From Trinickia dabaoshanensis (GTDB lineage: Bacteria; Pseudomonadota; Gammaproteobacteria; Burkholderiales; Burkholderiaceae), in contig NZ_PNYA01000043.1 of the NCBI RefSeq assembly GCF_002879885.1, positions 1 through 52,568 on the forward strand: DNA of 52,568 nucleotides, in the 5' to 3' direction. A program made the translations under genes and the position numbers. Shown here in pieces: positions 16,962-25,709 of this stretch. Within the stretch, counting starts at the first letter, position 1. The number at the start of each line of letters is the position of its first letter. The notes beneath the pieces were generated by a model. It saw only the letters and a program-made list of their open reading frames with translations. It made no database searches and was not told the DNA's origin.

Positions 16962-17909
16962 CTAACTCCCCGGCTTGGCCGCCGTCATCCAGGCAATCCG
17001 TTGCGCGCCGAATTGCTTGCCGCTCTCGACCAACGGTCGCAACCGGGCCTCGAAAAACGCGCGCTCGTCGGGTGTGAATTGCGCGTCGAGGACGGATTGC
17101 AGCGACGGCGCCAGCGGATGCGGCGAACTCTCGACGAATGCGTCCCACGGAATCGGATCGGCCGGCACGACGTCGATATGCAGTTCGAGGTGAATGTCGA
17201 CGAAGCCCGCGTCGATGGCAAAGCGCACCAAATCGCGCTCGCCGTAGTTCGTGATCGGCAGCGCCCTCGCCTTCTCCTCGGTATCGGGAAACTGCGCCGA
17301 TCGCCAACGCAACAGCAGCGGAAAGAACGCGTCGCCCGTACCGGGCGGGCGCGCATCGACCATCCGCTTCAGCGCGCACACTTCGAATGCCTCGTCGCGC
17401 AGGATGGGTTCCGCCATCGAGAGGCGCCCGTCCGGCTTCAGGATTCGATAAAACTCCCGTAACGCCGCGCCCTTGTCGGCTACATATGCCAGCACCGCGC
17501 GCATGGTCACCGCGTCCACGCCGGCATCGTCGATTTGCGTCAGCGCATCGGCCGATCCTTGCACGAACCGGCATTGCCGCGCGACGCCTCGCTCCGCGGC
17601 AAGCGCTTCGGCATGGCGCAGCAGCGGCGCGGAAACGTCGGTCATCACGACGTTGAGCGATGGACCGAACCGCTCGATGGCGCGGAACCCGACGAGACCG
17701 TCACCCGTGCCGATATCGGCCAACGTCATCGCTTCATGCACGCGCGCCCCGTCCAGCACGCGGTCGGCATAGACGGTGACCTCGCCGTGTATCGCTTGGC
17801 GGTATTGCATATCGTCGCCGTGTCGACGGCGAAGGACCCATTCGGACCACATGTCCGTGTCTTGTTGGCGCATCGCGCTCTCGGCTCTCAAGTAACCCAA
17901 CCTATTCAT
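16962..17909 (-). CDS. Class I SAM-dependent methyltransferase
   Basis: 315 residues. SAM-binding motif I is in MTLADIGTGDGLVGFRAIE (about 60-78), followed by VVMTDVS (motif II acidic residue), RFVQGSADAL and AVLAYVADKGAALREFYRILKPDGRL, the standard methyltransferase core. The C-terminal third, with FFEARLRPLVESGKQFG, resembles small-molecule methyltransferases rather than RNA or protein ones. The substrate is not predictable. It is upstream of and co-directional with the aminotransferase, but the 165-bp gap with an inverted repeat suggests separate promoters. Confidence 0.85.
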   Translation of the reverse strand: MNRLGYLRAESAMRQQDTDMWSEWVLRRRHGDDMQYRQAIHGEVTVYADRVLDGARVHEAMTLADIGTGDGLVGFRAIERFGPSLNVVMTDVSAPLLRHAEALAAERGVARQCRFVQGSADALTQIDDAGVDAVTMRAVLAYVADKGAALREFYRILKPDGRLSMAEPILRDEAFEVCALKRMVDARPPGTGDAFFPLLLRWRSAQFPDTEEKARALPITNYGERDLVRFAIDAGFVDIHLELHIDVVPADPIPWDAFVESSPHPLAPSLQSVLDAQFTPDERAFFEARLRPLVESGKQFGAQRIAWMTAAKPGS

Positions 17910-18103
17910 CGTTATTGTGAATTGTGCATCGAAGTGCTGAAGGCACCCTGACGCGACCGGCTAACATCAGGAAGCCTTAATGTTCGTCCGTCATCATGCG
18001 CACTGCCCTCTGGCGTCGCCTGCGCGGACTCGTCGCTCGTCGATGCGCTCGTAGCGACGCAACGGCAGATGCACTCCGCAAACACACTAAAGGGTAATCA
18101 CCC

Positions 18104-18307
18104 ATGACCATCTCATCGATCAGCACGCAAGTCGCCGGCTTGGCAATGCAGTCGGCGCAATACGCTTCGCCCGGGAAAGAAGCGCGGGAAGTCGGCCCCG
18201 ATCGCGACGGCGACGCCGACGATGCCAGCCGGGCCGTCGCACCGGCCGCGGCCAGCGTCAATCCGCAAGGCCAGACGGTCGGCACGATGATCAACGCGAC
18301 CGCCTAA
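18104..18307 (+). CDS. Small hypothetical protein, SxYASPGKEAREVGPD type
   Basis: 67 residues, no signal peptide. The N-terminus (MTISSISTQVAGLAMQSAQY) could form an amphipathic helix, the middle (KEAREVGPDRDGDADDA) is acidic, and the end is Ala/Gln/Thr-rich. I recall similar short proteins in Burkholderiaceae, often named only hypothetical. AAGGG lies about ten bases before the ATG. It converges with the ATP-grasp gene after 20 bp. The DRDGDADD run resembles a calcium-loop-like acidic stretch, but this is speculative. Confidence 0.6.
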   Translation: MTISSISTQVAGLAMQSAQYASPGKEAREVGPDRDGDADDASRAVAPAAASVNPQGQTVGTMINATA

Positions 18308-18327
18308 ATCGCAAACGTCCGACGGCT

Positions 18328-19449
18328 TTACAGCGATTTTGTCAGACCGGCGCCGGCTTCGCCTTGCGGGACCGGCGCGATAGACTCGGAGCGGCGAACG
18401 GTCGCCAGCCGATCCCATCGCAAATCGGCGAAGCACGGCCCTTGCGTGGCTTCGCTGAATTTGATGTCGTTGTGCTCGGCATTCCATTCCATCAGCTTCA
18501 CGCTCTCATCGTCCGCGATCGCCACATCCCAGCCCACGCAGCGCGCGAAGGGCACTTTCCGATGAAGATCGAGAACGGTCGCCAAACCATTCTCGAAGGC
18601 GGGAATTGTCACCCCGGCGAACCGAATCTTACTATCCGGATGCTCGCGCACGACGGTCCAATCCGTCAGATAGCCGTGTTCGGCCAGTTCGCCCGTCGCG
18701 CAATCCACGGCGATCCGAACGTGGCTGCTCGACTGAACGTGGGTATCGGCGTCGCGACCCAAACGCAAATAACAAGCACGGACAGAGGGTACGCCTTCGT
18801 CGTTGACCGCGGTCGTAATGCGCAGCGTCGCGACCGATCGCGGCGCGAAGCGCCCGAGCATGTCGTGCTGCGAGATGCACGATTGAAAAACGCCGTTGCC
18901 AAGGGCTTTGATTTTCTCGATGTCGAACGTCGCCCGGTCGATAAAAAATATCCCTCTGCCCTGCAGCGAGTTGTCGACTTTGAATACCACGCAATCGCTC
19001 GTGGCGAACAGACGCCGAGCGAGCGATTCGGGCGGGATCGCCATCCCCTCGGGCTCGATGAAAAGGCCGTTGGCGAAATAGACCAGATCGGGAAAAGCGT
19101 CGCTTTGAAAAATCGTGCGCTGCAGCGACTTCAAACTCGATGCGACGCCATAGCCACCCTTGAGTTTCGGTACGACGACATGGCCGTAATAGTTGTCAGG
19201 AATCCAACCTTCCTTGAAGCGCCCGGCGACCGCCGTGTAGACATATAACCAAGGTGCATAGCGCGCGTGCCCCAACACGTCGCGCGCATAGGCGTCCGCA
19301 CGCGCGAGATCGCCCCGAGGGGTTTTTCCTAGGTATTGCTCGAGCGTGCCAAGAACGGCTAAAGCCTGCGAACGGTGAATCCGATGGAAGCGAACATCGA
19401 ACACGCGGCGCGCCAACTTTCTCGCGATCACTTTTGCATCGATCTTCAT
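18328..19449 (-). CDS. Sugar-transfer-associated ATP-grasp protein
   Basis: 373 residues from the ATG at 19449, which has AAGGAGGG just upstream; this rules out the longer frame. The sequence matches the ATP-grasp family linked to exopolysaccharide and capsule loci: VVFKVDNSLQGRGIFFIDR (nucleotide-binding strand pair), RSVATLRITTAVNDEGVPSVRACYLRLGRD, and the C-terminal GWDVAIADDESVKLMEWNAEHND with the metal-binding Glu/Asn pair. Family members are thought to form acid-amine or acid-thiol bonds, but few are characterised. No glycosyltransferases are adjacent, which is unusual for this family. Confidence 0.8.
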   Translation of the reverse strand: MKIDAKVIARKLARRVFDVRFHRIHRSQALAVLGTLEQYLGKTPRGDLARADAYARDVLGHARYAPWLYVYTAVAGRFKEGWIPDNYYGHVVVPKLKGGYGVASSLKSLQRTIFQSDAFPDLVYFANGLFIEPEGMAIPPESLARRLFATSDCVVFKVDNSLQGRGIFFIDRATFDIEKIKALGNGVFQSCISQHDMLGRFAPRSVATLRITTAVNDEGVPSVRACYLRLGRDADTHVQSSSHVRIAVDCATGELAEHGYLTDWTVVREHPDSKIRFAGVTIPAFENGLATVLDLHRKVPFARCVGWDVAIADDESVKLMEWNAEHNDIKFSEATQGPCFADLRWDRLATVRRSESIAPVPQGEAGAGLTKSL

Positions 19450-19507
19450 GCGACCCTCCTTATTATCGGCACTCGAAGCGCGGTCCCGTTTTATACGCGG
19501 CTTCGAT

Positions 19508-19960
19508 TTAAACGGTGTCGGCAAAATCGTGCAGCAGCACGACACGTCGGCTACGAAAACGCAGATGAAGCACGACCAAGGACAGACGCGGGCAGTGCGA
19601 CGAAATCGACACGGCGCCGCGGCTTCCTCCCCAAACGGTCAGATATCCGTTCTTGAACGCCGAGCGAAACGCCGCGCTCGCAAGAACGTGCGCCGCGATT
19701 ACCATGCAAACGACGAACGAGACGGCTTCGAGCCTGAAAGCGTTCGAAACGAACACGCGTTCGGGCACGCGGAACAGCAATATGGAAAGCAAGGAAAGAA
19801 CCTGTACGAGCGATGCCGCCAGCGAGGCAACCCATAAGTTGGCCCGCACCAGGCCGGCCACCGACGGCGCTATGTACACTTCGACTCTCTCCGGCCGCAC
19901 GTGCAGCATCCACGCGAACGATGCGACCGCTTGCGCGAATCGCGTCACGCCGACGCCCAT
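19508..19960 (-). CDS. Small membrane protein, hypothetical
   Basis: 150 residues from the ATG at 19960, or 154 from a TTG at 19972 that has AGGAT upstream. Two hydrophobic segments are clear: SLAASLVQVLSLLSILLF (about 55-72) and LEAVSFVVCMVIAAHVLASAAF. The C-terminal 45 residues are basic and unlike a folded domain. It is divergent from the response regulator gene with a PmrA-like box in between, so it may belong to that regulon. The opposite frame also stays open here but reads as a shadow. Confidence 0.42.
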   Translation of the reverse strand: MGVGVTRFAQAVASFAWMLHVRPERVEVYIAPSVAGLVRANLWVASLAASLVQVLSLLSILLFRVPERVFVSNAFRLEAVSFVVCMVIAAHVLASAAFRSAFKNGYLTVWGGSRGAVSISSHCPRLSLVVLHLRFRSRRVVLLHDFADTV

Positions 19961-19990
19961 GATGAAGGTCAATCATCCTATCGTTCAGAG

Positions 19991-20007
19991 CTTAAGAAAA
20001 GCTGAAG
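19991..20007. promoter_or_regulatory. PmrA/QseB-like box
   Basis: CTTAAG-N5-CTGAAG, matching the YTTAAK-N5-YTTAAK tandem half-site pattern recognised by PmrA-type OmpR regulators with one mismatch. It is about 105 bp upstream of the response regulator ATG and 30 bp from the divergent membrane protein, suggesting autoregulation. Confidence 0.5.
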
Positions 20008-20110
20008 AAACCGACAATAAAGCGGTGACCACGGCGCTTCTCGCGTACACTGCCGTGCGATTCGCCTCGTCAAAATCAAAGGCGCGCTGCGCTGCCGCAA
20101 GTAATTGAAT

Positions 20111-20770
20111 ATGAGAATTCTTCTTGTTGAGGACGACGAACTAATCGGCTCGGGCGTCGAAATCAGTCTTCGTCAAACAGGCTACGCCGTCGATTGGGCA
20201 CGCGACGGACGCCAAGCCGAACTCGCCCTCGCCACGAATCAGTACGCACTCGTCATCCTCGATCTCGGCTTACCGGGCCGCTCCGGCGGCGAAGTTCTGA
20301 AAGCAATGCGCGATGCGGGCAACGACGTCCCGGTGCTCGTACTAACCGCGCGCGGCACCATCGCCGATCGCGTGCGCGGCCTGGACGCCGGCGCCGACGA
20401 CTATCTCGGCAAACCCTTTGATCTGACGGAATTGCTTGCGCGTGCCCGGGCCCTCGTACGGCGCTCGCAGGGGCGCAGCGTCGAGCAGATCGTTTGGCGC
20501 GATCTGTCGATCGATCTGATCGGGCGAACCGTGACGCGAGGCGACACGCGCATTCATCTGACTTCGCGGGAATGGGCCGTGCTGGTTCAACTCATCACGC
20601 ACCCGGGCATTCCCCAATCGCGCGCCGATCTGGAAGATAGTCTTTACGGCTGGCAAGAGGAAATCGAAAGCAACGCCATCGAGGTCCATATGTCGAAGCT
20701 GCGCAAGAAGCTGGGCCAGGAGCTGATCACGACCGTGCGAGGCGTCGGCTACATGATCGAAAAGCCATGA
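20111..20770 (+). CDS. OmpR-family response regulator (PmrA/QseB subfamily)
   Basis: 219 residues from the ATG at 20111; a TTG two codons earlier is the alternative. Receiver with acidic residues in VEDDE, phospho-acceptor D51 in LVILDLGLPG and conserved lysine in YLGKPFDL; the winged-helix output domain (about 125-218) has LTSREWAVLVQLI, the recognition helix EIESNAIEVHMSKLRKKLG and the wing TVRGVGYMI. The ESNAIEVH helix is typical of PmrA/QseB/TctD regulators. It overlaps the kinase gene by 4 bp. Metal or Fe(III) sensing is plausible given the next genes, but not shown. Confidence 0.92.
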   Translation: MRILLVEDDELIGSGVEISLRQTGYAVDWARDGRQAELALATNQYALVILDLGLPGRSGGEVLKAMRDAGNDVPVLVLTARGTIADRVRGLDAGADDYLGKPFDLTELLARARALVRRSQGRSVEQIVWRDLSIDLIGRTVTRGDTRIHLTSREWAVLVQLITHPGIPQSRADLEDSLYGWQEEIESNAIEVHMSKLRKKLGQELITTVRGVGYMIEKP

Positions 20771-22236
20771 CGCAAGGCTCCATTCGCCGGCGTCTCTCGT
20801 TGATGGTGCTAGCGAGCGTGGCGCTCGTATGGGTCGCGACGCTGGTCTCCACCTTTCGCCATGCCTCCCAAGAGGTGCAGCGCTGGCAGGATACCCGGCT
20901 CGTCGAATTCGCCAAGTTGCTCACCGTGCTGGGCGACGACGATCTGATCCGGCTCGCGCATTCGCACATCGACGCGCGCATCGAGCTGCCGGAGCCCGAC
21001 GAGCTTGCCTCGGGCACCGCGGACAGCGATATCGCGCCGCGCGAAGTACTCATCGACGTAAAAGACGCGCAAGGCCGCACGATCGCGGCCAGTCCGGCGC
21101 TGGCGCAACTCGGGCCCATCGCGCCGCCCCCCGCCCATACCGAAGGACCACGATCGGCCACGCTCGCCGATACGGTGTGGCGCATCGAAACGATCCGCGA
21201 CGCACAGACCGGGCGCGTCGTCCAGGTCATGGAGACGTCGAATTCGCGCAGCGATCTGGCTCGAGGCGCGGCGCTGCACGTGAGCCGCCCGTTGCTGTTC
21301 GCGCTCCCGGCGCTCGCGCTGCTCGTCTGGCTCGCCATCGGTCGCTCGCTCGCGCCGTTACGCACCCTGTCCGAGAAGATCCGCGCGCGCGATGCAACGA
21401 CGTTCGAGCCCATCGATATCGAGCACGTCCCGACGGAGGTGCGGCCGCTCGTCGATGCGATCGATCAATTGCTGGCTCGGCTCAAACAATCGATCGCCCG
21501 CGAACGCGCGTTCACGTCGGACGCCGCGCATGAATTGAAGACGCCGCTGGCGGCGATCAAGGTGCAAGCGCAGGTCGCGTTGGCCGCCGACGATCCGATG
21601 CAGCGGCAACTGGCCATCCAGCGGGTGGTGCAAGGCGTGGATCGAAGCTCGCGGCTCGCGGAGCAACTGTTGCTGCTCGCGCGGCTCGACGAACACGATC
21701 GCATCCCGACCGTGCCCGTGGCGCTCGACGCGCTCGTGCTCGAAGCCATCGCGCGGCACGCCGAGCGCGCGCGGCAAAAACCCATCGAGATTTCGGCGCT
21801 CGACTTGCCCGCGCGCACGGTGCTGGCCGAGCCGTTTTTGATCGGCATATTGCTCGATAACCTTTTTGACAATTCGATCAAGTACGGCAAGCCGGGCGGA
21901 CACATCGAGGCCGCGTTGTTCGACGATGGCGATGCGGTCAGCTTGGTCATTCGCGACGACGGCCAAGGCGTGGCCGCATCGGAAATGCGGCGGCTCGTCG
22001 ATCGCTTTTATCGCGGGGGCAATGCGGCCGCTCCGGGCAGCGGGCTCGGCCTGTCCATCGTCAGACGCATCGTCAGCTACTTCAACGGACGCCTGACGTT
22101 CGAACCGGGCATGGGTGGCGCCGGCTTGACCGTGATCGTCTCGTTGCGCCGCGCCGGCGAATCGTCGCGGCCTCAGTCGCCCGCCGCCGACGTCGCGGAC
22201 AGCACATGGAATAGCTCGTCTTCCTGTTCGCAATGA
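20767..22236 (+). CDS. Membrane sensor histidine kinase (PmrB/QseC type)
   Basis: 489 residues, start overlapping the regulator stop (ATGA). TM1 at about 10-28 and TM2 at about 175-192 flank a periplasmic domain of about 145 residues rich in Asp/Glu/His, then a HAMP-like region and HisKA with H255 in DAAHELKTPLAAIK. The ATPase domain has NLFDNSIKYG (N box), IRDDGQGV and GSGLGLSIVRRIV. The last 20 residues, Ser/Ala-rich, run 64 bp into the 3' end of the convergent ATPase gene and are probably not functional. The sensed ligand is unknown. Confidence 0.92.
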   Translation: MTQGSIRRRLSLMVLASVALVWVATLVSTFRHASQEVQRWQDTRLVEFAKLLTVLGDDDLIRLAHSHIDARIELPEPDELASGTADSDIAPREVLIDVKDAQGRTIAASPALAQLGPIAPPPAHTEGPRSATLADTVWRIETIRDAQTGRVVQVMETSNSRSDLARGAALHVSRPLLFALPALALLVWLAIGRSLAPLRTLSEKIRARDATTFEPIDIEHVPTEVRPLVDAIDQLLARLKQSIARERAFTSDAAHELKTPLAAIKVQAQVALAADDPMQRQLAIQRVVQGVDRSSRLAEQLLLLARLDEHDRIPTVPVALDALVLEAIARHAERARQKPIEISALDLPARTVLAEPFLIGILLDNLFDNSIKYGKPGGHIEAALFDDGDAVSLVIRDDGQGVAASEMRRLVDRFYRGGNAAAPGSGLGLSIVRRIVSYFNGRLTFEPGMGGAGLTVIVSLRRAGESSRPQSPAADVADSTWNSSSSCSQ

Positions 22237-24509
22237 AGACGCACGATCGCGTCGAGCCCGTACAGTAGCCGCTGAAATTCTGCGACGCCATGCGCGTCGG
22301 GGCCTTCGGGCGGCAGATCCGCCGTCATGTTCGCCAACAAACGCACGATCCGGAATATTTCTCGATGCATGCCGCTCATGGCCGCCATCGGATCGTCTCC
22401 GCCCACGAGGCGCGCCAAGCCGGGATACACGTGCAGATCGTCGCGCTGCTCGTGGGGCACCAATTCGCGAGTCAGCGCTTCGTTCATCCGCGCAAGCGCG
22501 CCGGCGACGGACGCGCTCGGCATTCCAGGCAATTCGTCGGCCAACGCCCGGATTCGAGCGATGACGGGAGCGAGCCGCACATGCTCCTGTTTCAAACGGT
22601 CCGCGTCCTCGCGCGCGAGCGCACCGGCCGCCATGCGCGGGCTCGTCCGCAAGGCGCGTAACGCATTGGCGATGACGGCCACGTCGATGCACTCTTGAGC
22701 GATCGCGCCCGCGATCGGCGGCAAAAAGCCGAATGCGGCGACGAGCATCGCCACGACCGACATCGCCATCCCGGCTACGACGCTTTGCACCGCGATGCCG
22801 CGAGCGCGTCGCGCGATCCGCAGCGCATCGAGCAAACGATCGAGGCGATCGACGAGCAGCACGACGTCGGCGGCCTCGGACGAGGCGGCCGCACCGCGCG
22901 CGCCCATGGCGATGCCGACATCGGCCGCGGCGAGCGCGGGAGCGTCGTTCACGCCATCGCCCACCATGATGACGACGCCGTCGCGGCGTGCCGCTTGAAT
23001 CGCGTCGAGCTTGTCGGCCGGTGTCTGCTCGGCGCGCACTTCGGTGACGCCGAGCAGCGCGCCGACCGTCTCGGCAATATCGCGTCTGTCGCCGGTCAGC
23101 ATCACGAGCCGCTCGATCCCTTCGCGCTTGAGCAGGCGCAGCGCTCGCGGCGTCTCGAGCCGAAGCTGATCGGCCATGCGCACGACCCCGGTCATGATGC
23201 CATCGACCCCGACGAAAACAGCCGCTTGCCCTTCGTAGCCCAGGTTGCGCAGCACAGCGGCGCTCCAGGGCGCCGGCTGCGTGACCGCCGAAACAAAGGC
23301 GAAGCCGCCGATCGTCACCGTTCGGCCGTCGATTCGGCCCGTCAGGCCCGCGCCCGCGGTTTCCACCACGTCCGAGGGGGACGACAAGCGCACGCCGCGC
23401 TCGCGCGCCGCGATCGTCAACGCCTCGGAGATGACGTGTGCCGACGCTTGCGCCAACGAGGCGGCGTCTCTCAACACGGCCTCCTGCGTCGCGCCGGGGC
23501 CGCACTCGATCGACACCAAACGCGCGTGCCCCTTGGTGAGCGTGCCCGTCTTGTCGAAAAAGAGAATCGATGCCTGCGCCAGTTGCTCCAGCGCGCCACC
23601 GCCTTTGATCAAAATGCCTCGCTTCGCGCAGCCCGACATACCGGCGACGATCGCAACCGGGACGGCGAGGATCAACGGGCACGGCGTCGCCACGACGAGC
23701 ACGGCCAACGCGCGCGAAATGTGCCCCGCGGCGAGCCAACTCACGCCGGCGAGCGCGAGCGACACCAAGACGAAGAACGCCGCGTAGCGATCCGCCAACC
23801 GCGCGGCGGGGCTGCGTTCGCGTTGAGCCGCTTGCACCATGCGCACGATGCCCGCGAACGTACTGTCGGCCGCGAGCGCCGATGCCACCATCTCGAATGG
23901 AGCACCGGCATTGAGCACACCGCTGCAGACGGTCTCGCCTGCGCGCCGCCGCACGATGGCGGATTCCCCCGTTAGCGTCGCTTCGTCCAGCTCGGCGACG
24001 TTCGCGAGCGCACCATCGACAGGAACGAGTTCGCCGCTGCGAACGAGCAGCCTATCGCCCGGGCGCACGACATCGAGTTCGACCGGATACCACTGCCCGT
24101 CTTTCAATACGTTAGCCTGACGCGGAGCACGGCTCAACAATGCGGTCATCTCGCGCCGCGCTCGGCTTCGCGCGAATTGCTCGAGCGCGCGGCCGCTCGC
24201 CACCATCAATCCGATGACCGCCCCGGCGAGGGTTTCACCTAGTGCGAGCGCAAGGGCGATTGCCAGCCACGCCAGGATGTCGACCCCGGCCTGGCGCTTC
24301 ATCAACCCCTGACCGATCGATACGGTCAACGCGGCCCCGATGACGGCGGCACCTGCGAACCAGAGCGCTCCGGCGAGCCGGGGCGTATCGAATGCGACGC
24401 ATAGACCGCCTGCGGCGAGGGTCGCCGCCGATACGATCAGCAAAACGAAGTCAACGTAACGAAAAGCGCGCGACATGGCAAGAGTGGAGTGGGCGTGGGG
24501 ATCCTTCAT
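22173..24509 (-). CDS. P1B-5 metal-transporting ATPase with C-terminal hemerythrin domain
   Basis: 778 residues. P-type core: TGES (180-183), phosphorylation site DKTGT (D319), and GDGVND (hinge). The transmembrane metal signature is TPCP (275-278) plus QECID (605-609); TPCP with QExxD defines the P1B-5 group. Residues about 635-770 form a hemerythrin/HHE domain with candidate iron ligands H643, H686/E687, H693, H715, H759 and nearby acidic residues. P1B-5 pumps such as rhizobial Nia export Ni(II) and Fe(II), and the hemerythrin domain may sense iron or oxygen. No N-terminal heavy-metal domain is present. The start is uncertain: ATG 24509 or 24475; the latter fits the FNR box spacing better. 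It overlaps the convergent kinase gene by 64 bp. Confidence 0.88.
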   Translation of the reverse strand: MKDPHAHSTLAMSRAFRYVDFVLLIVSAATLAAGGLCVAFDTPRLAGALWFAGAAVIGAALTVSIGQGLMKRQAGVDILAWLAIALALALGETLAGAVIGLMVASGRALEQFARSRARREMTALLSRAPRQANVLKDGQWYPVELDVVRPGDRLLVRSGELVPVDGALANVAELDEATLTGESAIVRRRAGETVCSGVLNAGAPFEMVASALAADSTFAGIVRMVQAAQRERSPAARLADRYAAFFVLVSLALAGVSWLAAGHISRALAVLVVATPCPLILAVPVAIVAGMSGCAKRGILIKGGGALEQLAQASILFFDKTGTLTKGHARLVSIECGPGATQEAVLRDAASLAQASAHVISEALTIAARERGVRLSSPSDVVETAGAGLTGRIDGRTVTIGGFAFVSAVTQPAPWSAAVLRNLGYEGQAAVFVGVDGIMTGVVRMADQLRLETPRALRLLKREGIERLVMLTGDRRDIAETVGALLGVTEVRAEQTPADKLDAIQAARRDGVVIMVGDGVNDAPALAAADVGIAMGARGAAASSEAADVVLLVDRLDRLLDALRIARRARGIAVQSVVAGMAMSVVAMLVAAFGFLPPIAGAIAQECIDVAVIANALRALRTSPRMAAGALAREDADRLKQEHVRLAPVIARIRALADELPGMPSASVAGALARMNEALTRELVPHEQRDDLHVYPGLARLVGGDDPMAAMSGMHREIFRIVRLLANMTADLPPEGPDAHGVAEFQRLLYGLDAIVRLHCEQEDELFHVLSATSAAGD

Positions 24510-24538
24510 CTTGGTACGTCGCCCCGGCCGCACCGACG

Positions 24539-24552
24539 TTGATTTCAATCAA
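24539..24552. promoter_or_regulatory. Perfect FNR/ANR box
   Basis: TTGAT-TTCA-ATCAA, an exact match to the FNR/ANR/FixK palindrome. It lies in the gap between the divergent P1B-5 ATPase and universal stress protein genes. A class II site (centre at -41.5) would start transcription near 24587 towards the stress gene and near 24504 towards the ATPase, the latter favouring the ATPase start at 24475. Regulation by oxygen is inferred from the motif. Confidence 0.8.
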
Positions 24553-24622
24553 ATGATCGGAAAGGTTCGGCTAACACAATAGGTCTAAGTACACCGAACC
24601 CCACGTTCATGAGGGACCGTCC

Positions 24623-25597
24623 ATGAGCGCATCGATTTCAGACCGCGCAGCGAGCACCCTACCCGATAACATCCTTGTCGCGGTCGATTCCACTGTCGCA
24701 TCCGAGCGCGCGATTGCCTTTGCGAAGGGTATCGTCGCGCCGGGAGGTTACGTGCGGCTCGTGAGCGTCGCGGAAAATCCGCGGACCTTGATTCCTACCG
24801 GTGCCTTCACGGGCGACATGCTCGAATCCGCCCGCGCCGAATTGCTGCGCGACGCCGATGAGGCACTCGCCACGGCTCGCGCGGCGTTCGATCAGAGCCA
24901 CCTTCGAATCGAAACGGAAGCGATCGATCTGTCGAAGCACGGCAGCGATGTCACGCACGCGTTGATCGATGCGGCTCAACGATCGGGGGCGCAACTACTC
25001 GTTGCCGGAGCGCGGCAACACCATGGACTGCTGCGATGGGTGGAGGGCACGGTATCCGCCCCGTTGGCGAGTCTTGCGCCCTGCCCCGTACTGATCGTAC
25101 CCGAGGCCTACCATGCCGAGCCGCACGCCGAGGCCGGGACGGGCGCCACTCCACGGCGCATCGTCTTTGCCATCGATGCGAGCCCGCAAGCGGAAGAAGC
25201 ACTGCGATTCGGCTTGCGATTCGCGACGCATGCCACCGCCGGCCGAGCGATCTATGTCGTCGATCGAGCGGTACGTTTGAGCGATTTCGTCCCCATCGAT
25301 GCACTCGAAGATGCCTTCGTCCTGGAAGGAACACACGCGCTCGCCGCAGTGGAACCGATGCTCGCCGATCGATGCGGCCAGGCAAGCACGACGCTCGTCG
25401 AGACGAAACGAACGAGCGACGACGTGGCGCACGCCATCGTGCGCGAAGCGCGGGAATGGCGCGCCGATTTGATCGTGATGGGCACGCACGGCCGGCGTGG
25501 CCCTTCGCGTTGGATGCTCGGCAGCGTCGCCGAGCGTGTGGCGCAATTGACCGAAACACCGCTTTTGCTTGTACGCGCGCAAACAAAAGCGGACTGA
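24623..25597 (+). CDS. Tandem universal stress protein (two UspA domains)
   Basis: 324 residues with two UspA folds. Domain 1 (about 14-155) begins NILVAVDSTVASERAIAFAKG and ends LVAGARQHHGLLRWVEGTVSAPLASLAPCPVLIVP. Domain 2 (about 170-318) begins RIVFAIDASPQAEEALRFG and carries the ATP-binding motif GTHGRRGPSRWMLGSVAERV, so only this half has the full G-2x-G-9x-G signature. Tandem UspA proteins are commonly induced under oxygen limitation in Burkholderia and Pseudomonas. The perfect FNR box 70 bp upstream supports that here. Confidence 0.92.
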   Translation: MSASISDRAASTLPDNILVAVDSTVASERAIAFAKGIVAPGGYVRLVSVAENPRTLIPTGAFTGDMLESARAELLRDADEALATARAAFDQSHLRIETEAIDLSKHGSDVTHALIDAAQRSGAQLLVAGARQHHGLLRWVEGTVSAPLASLAPCPVLIVPEAYHAEPHAEAGTGATPRRIVFAIDASPQAEEALRFGLRFATHATAGRAIYVVDRAVRLSDFVPIDALEDAFVLEGTHALAAVEPMLADRCGQASTTLVETKRTSDDVAHAIVREAREWRADLIVMGTHGRRGPSRWMLGSVAERVAQLTETPLLLVRAQTKAD

Positions 25598-25709
25598 CGT
25601 TAAACGTGCGTATGTGCTAAGTCGAACAACCGGGCGCATCGAAATTACACCTTTCGCCCGATTTGTCCTATAAACCGAGAGACATAAAGAAGTATTCAGG
25701 GGGGGTGCG

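Noticed and set aside
15246-17462. 738-codon + strand frame across the aminotransferase and methyltransferase
   Set aside because: It is antisense to two clear genes, Arg/His-rich without motifs, and arises from high GC at codon third positions.
19653-20108. 151-codon + strand frame upstream of the response regulator
   Set aside because: Thr/Ala/Asn/Arg-rich, no hydrophobic core, antisense to the better membrane-protein frame.
21358-23739. 793-codon - strand frame with very high arginine
   Set aside because: It overlaps the histidine kinase and ATPase genes in other frames; composition is that of a shadow.
22695-23975. 426-codon + strand frame
   Set aside because: Antisense to the P1B-5 ATPase; no motif or start signal.
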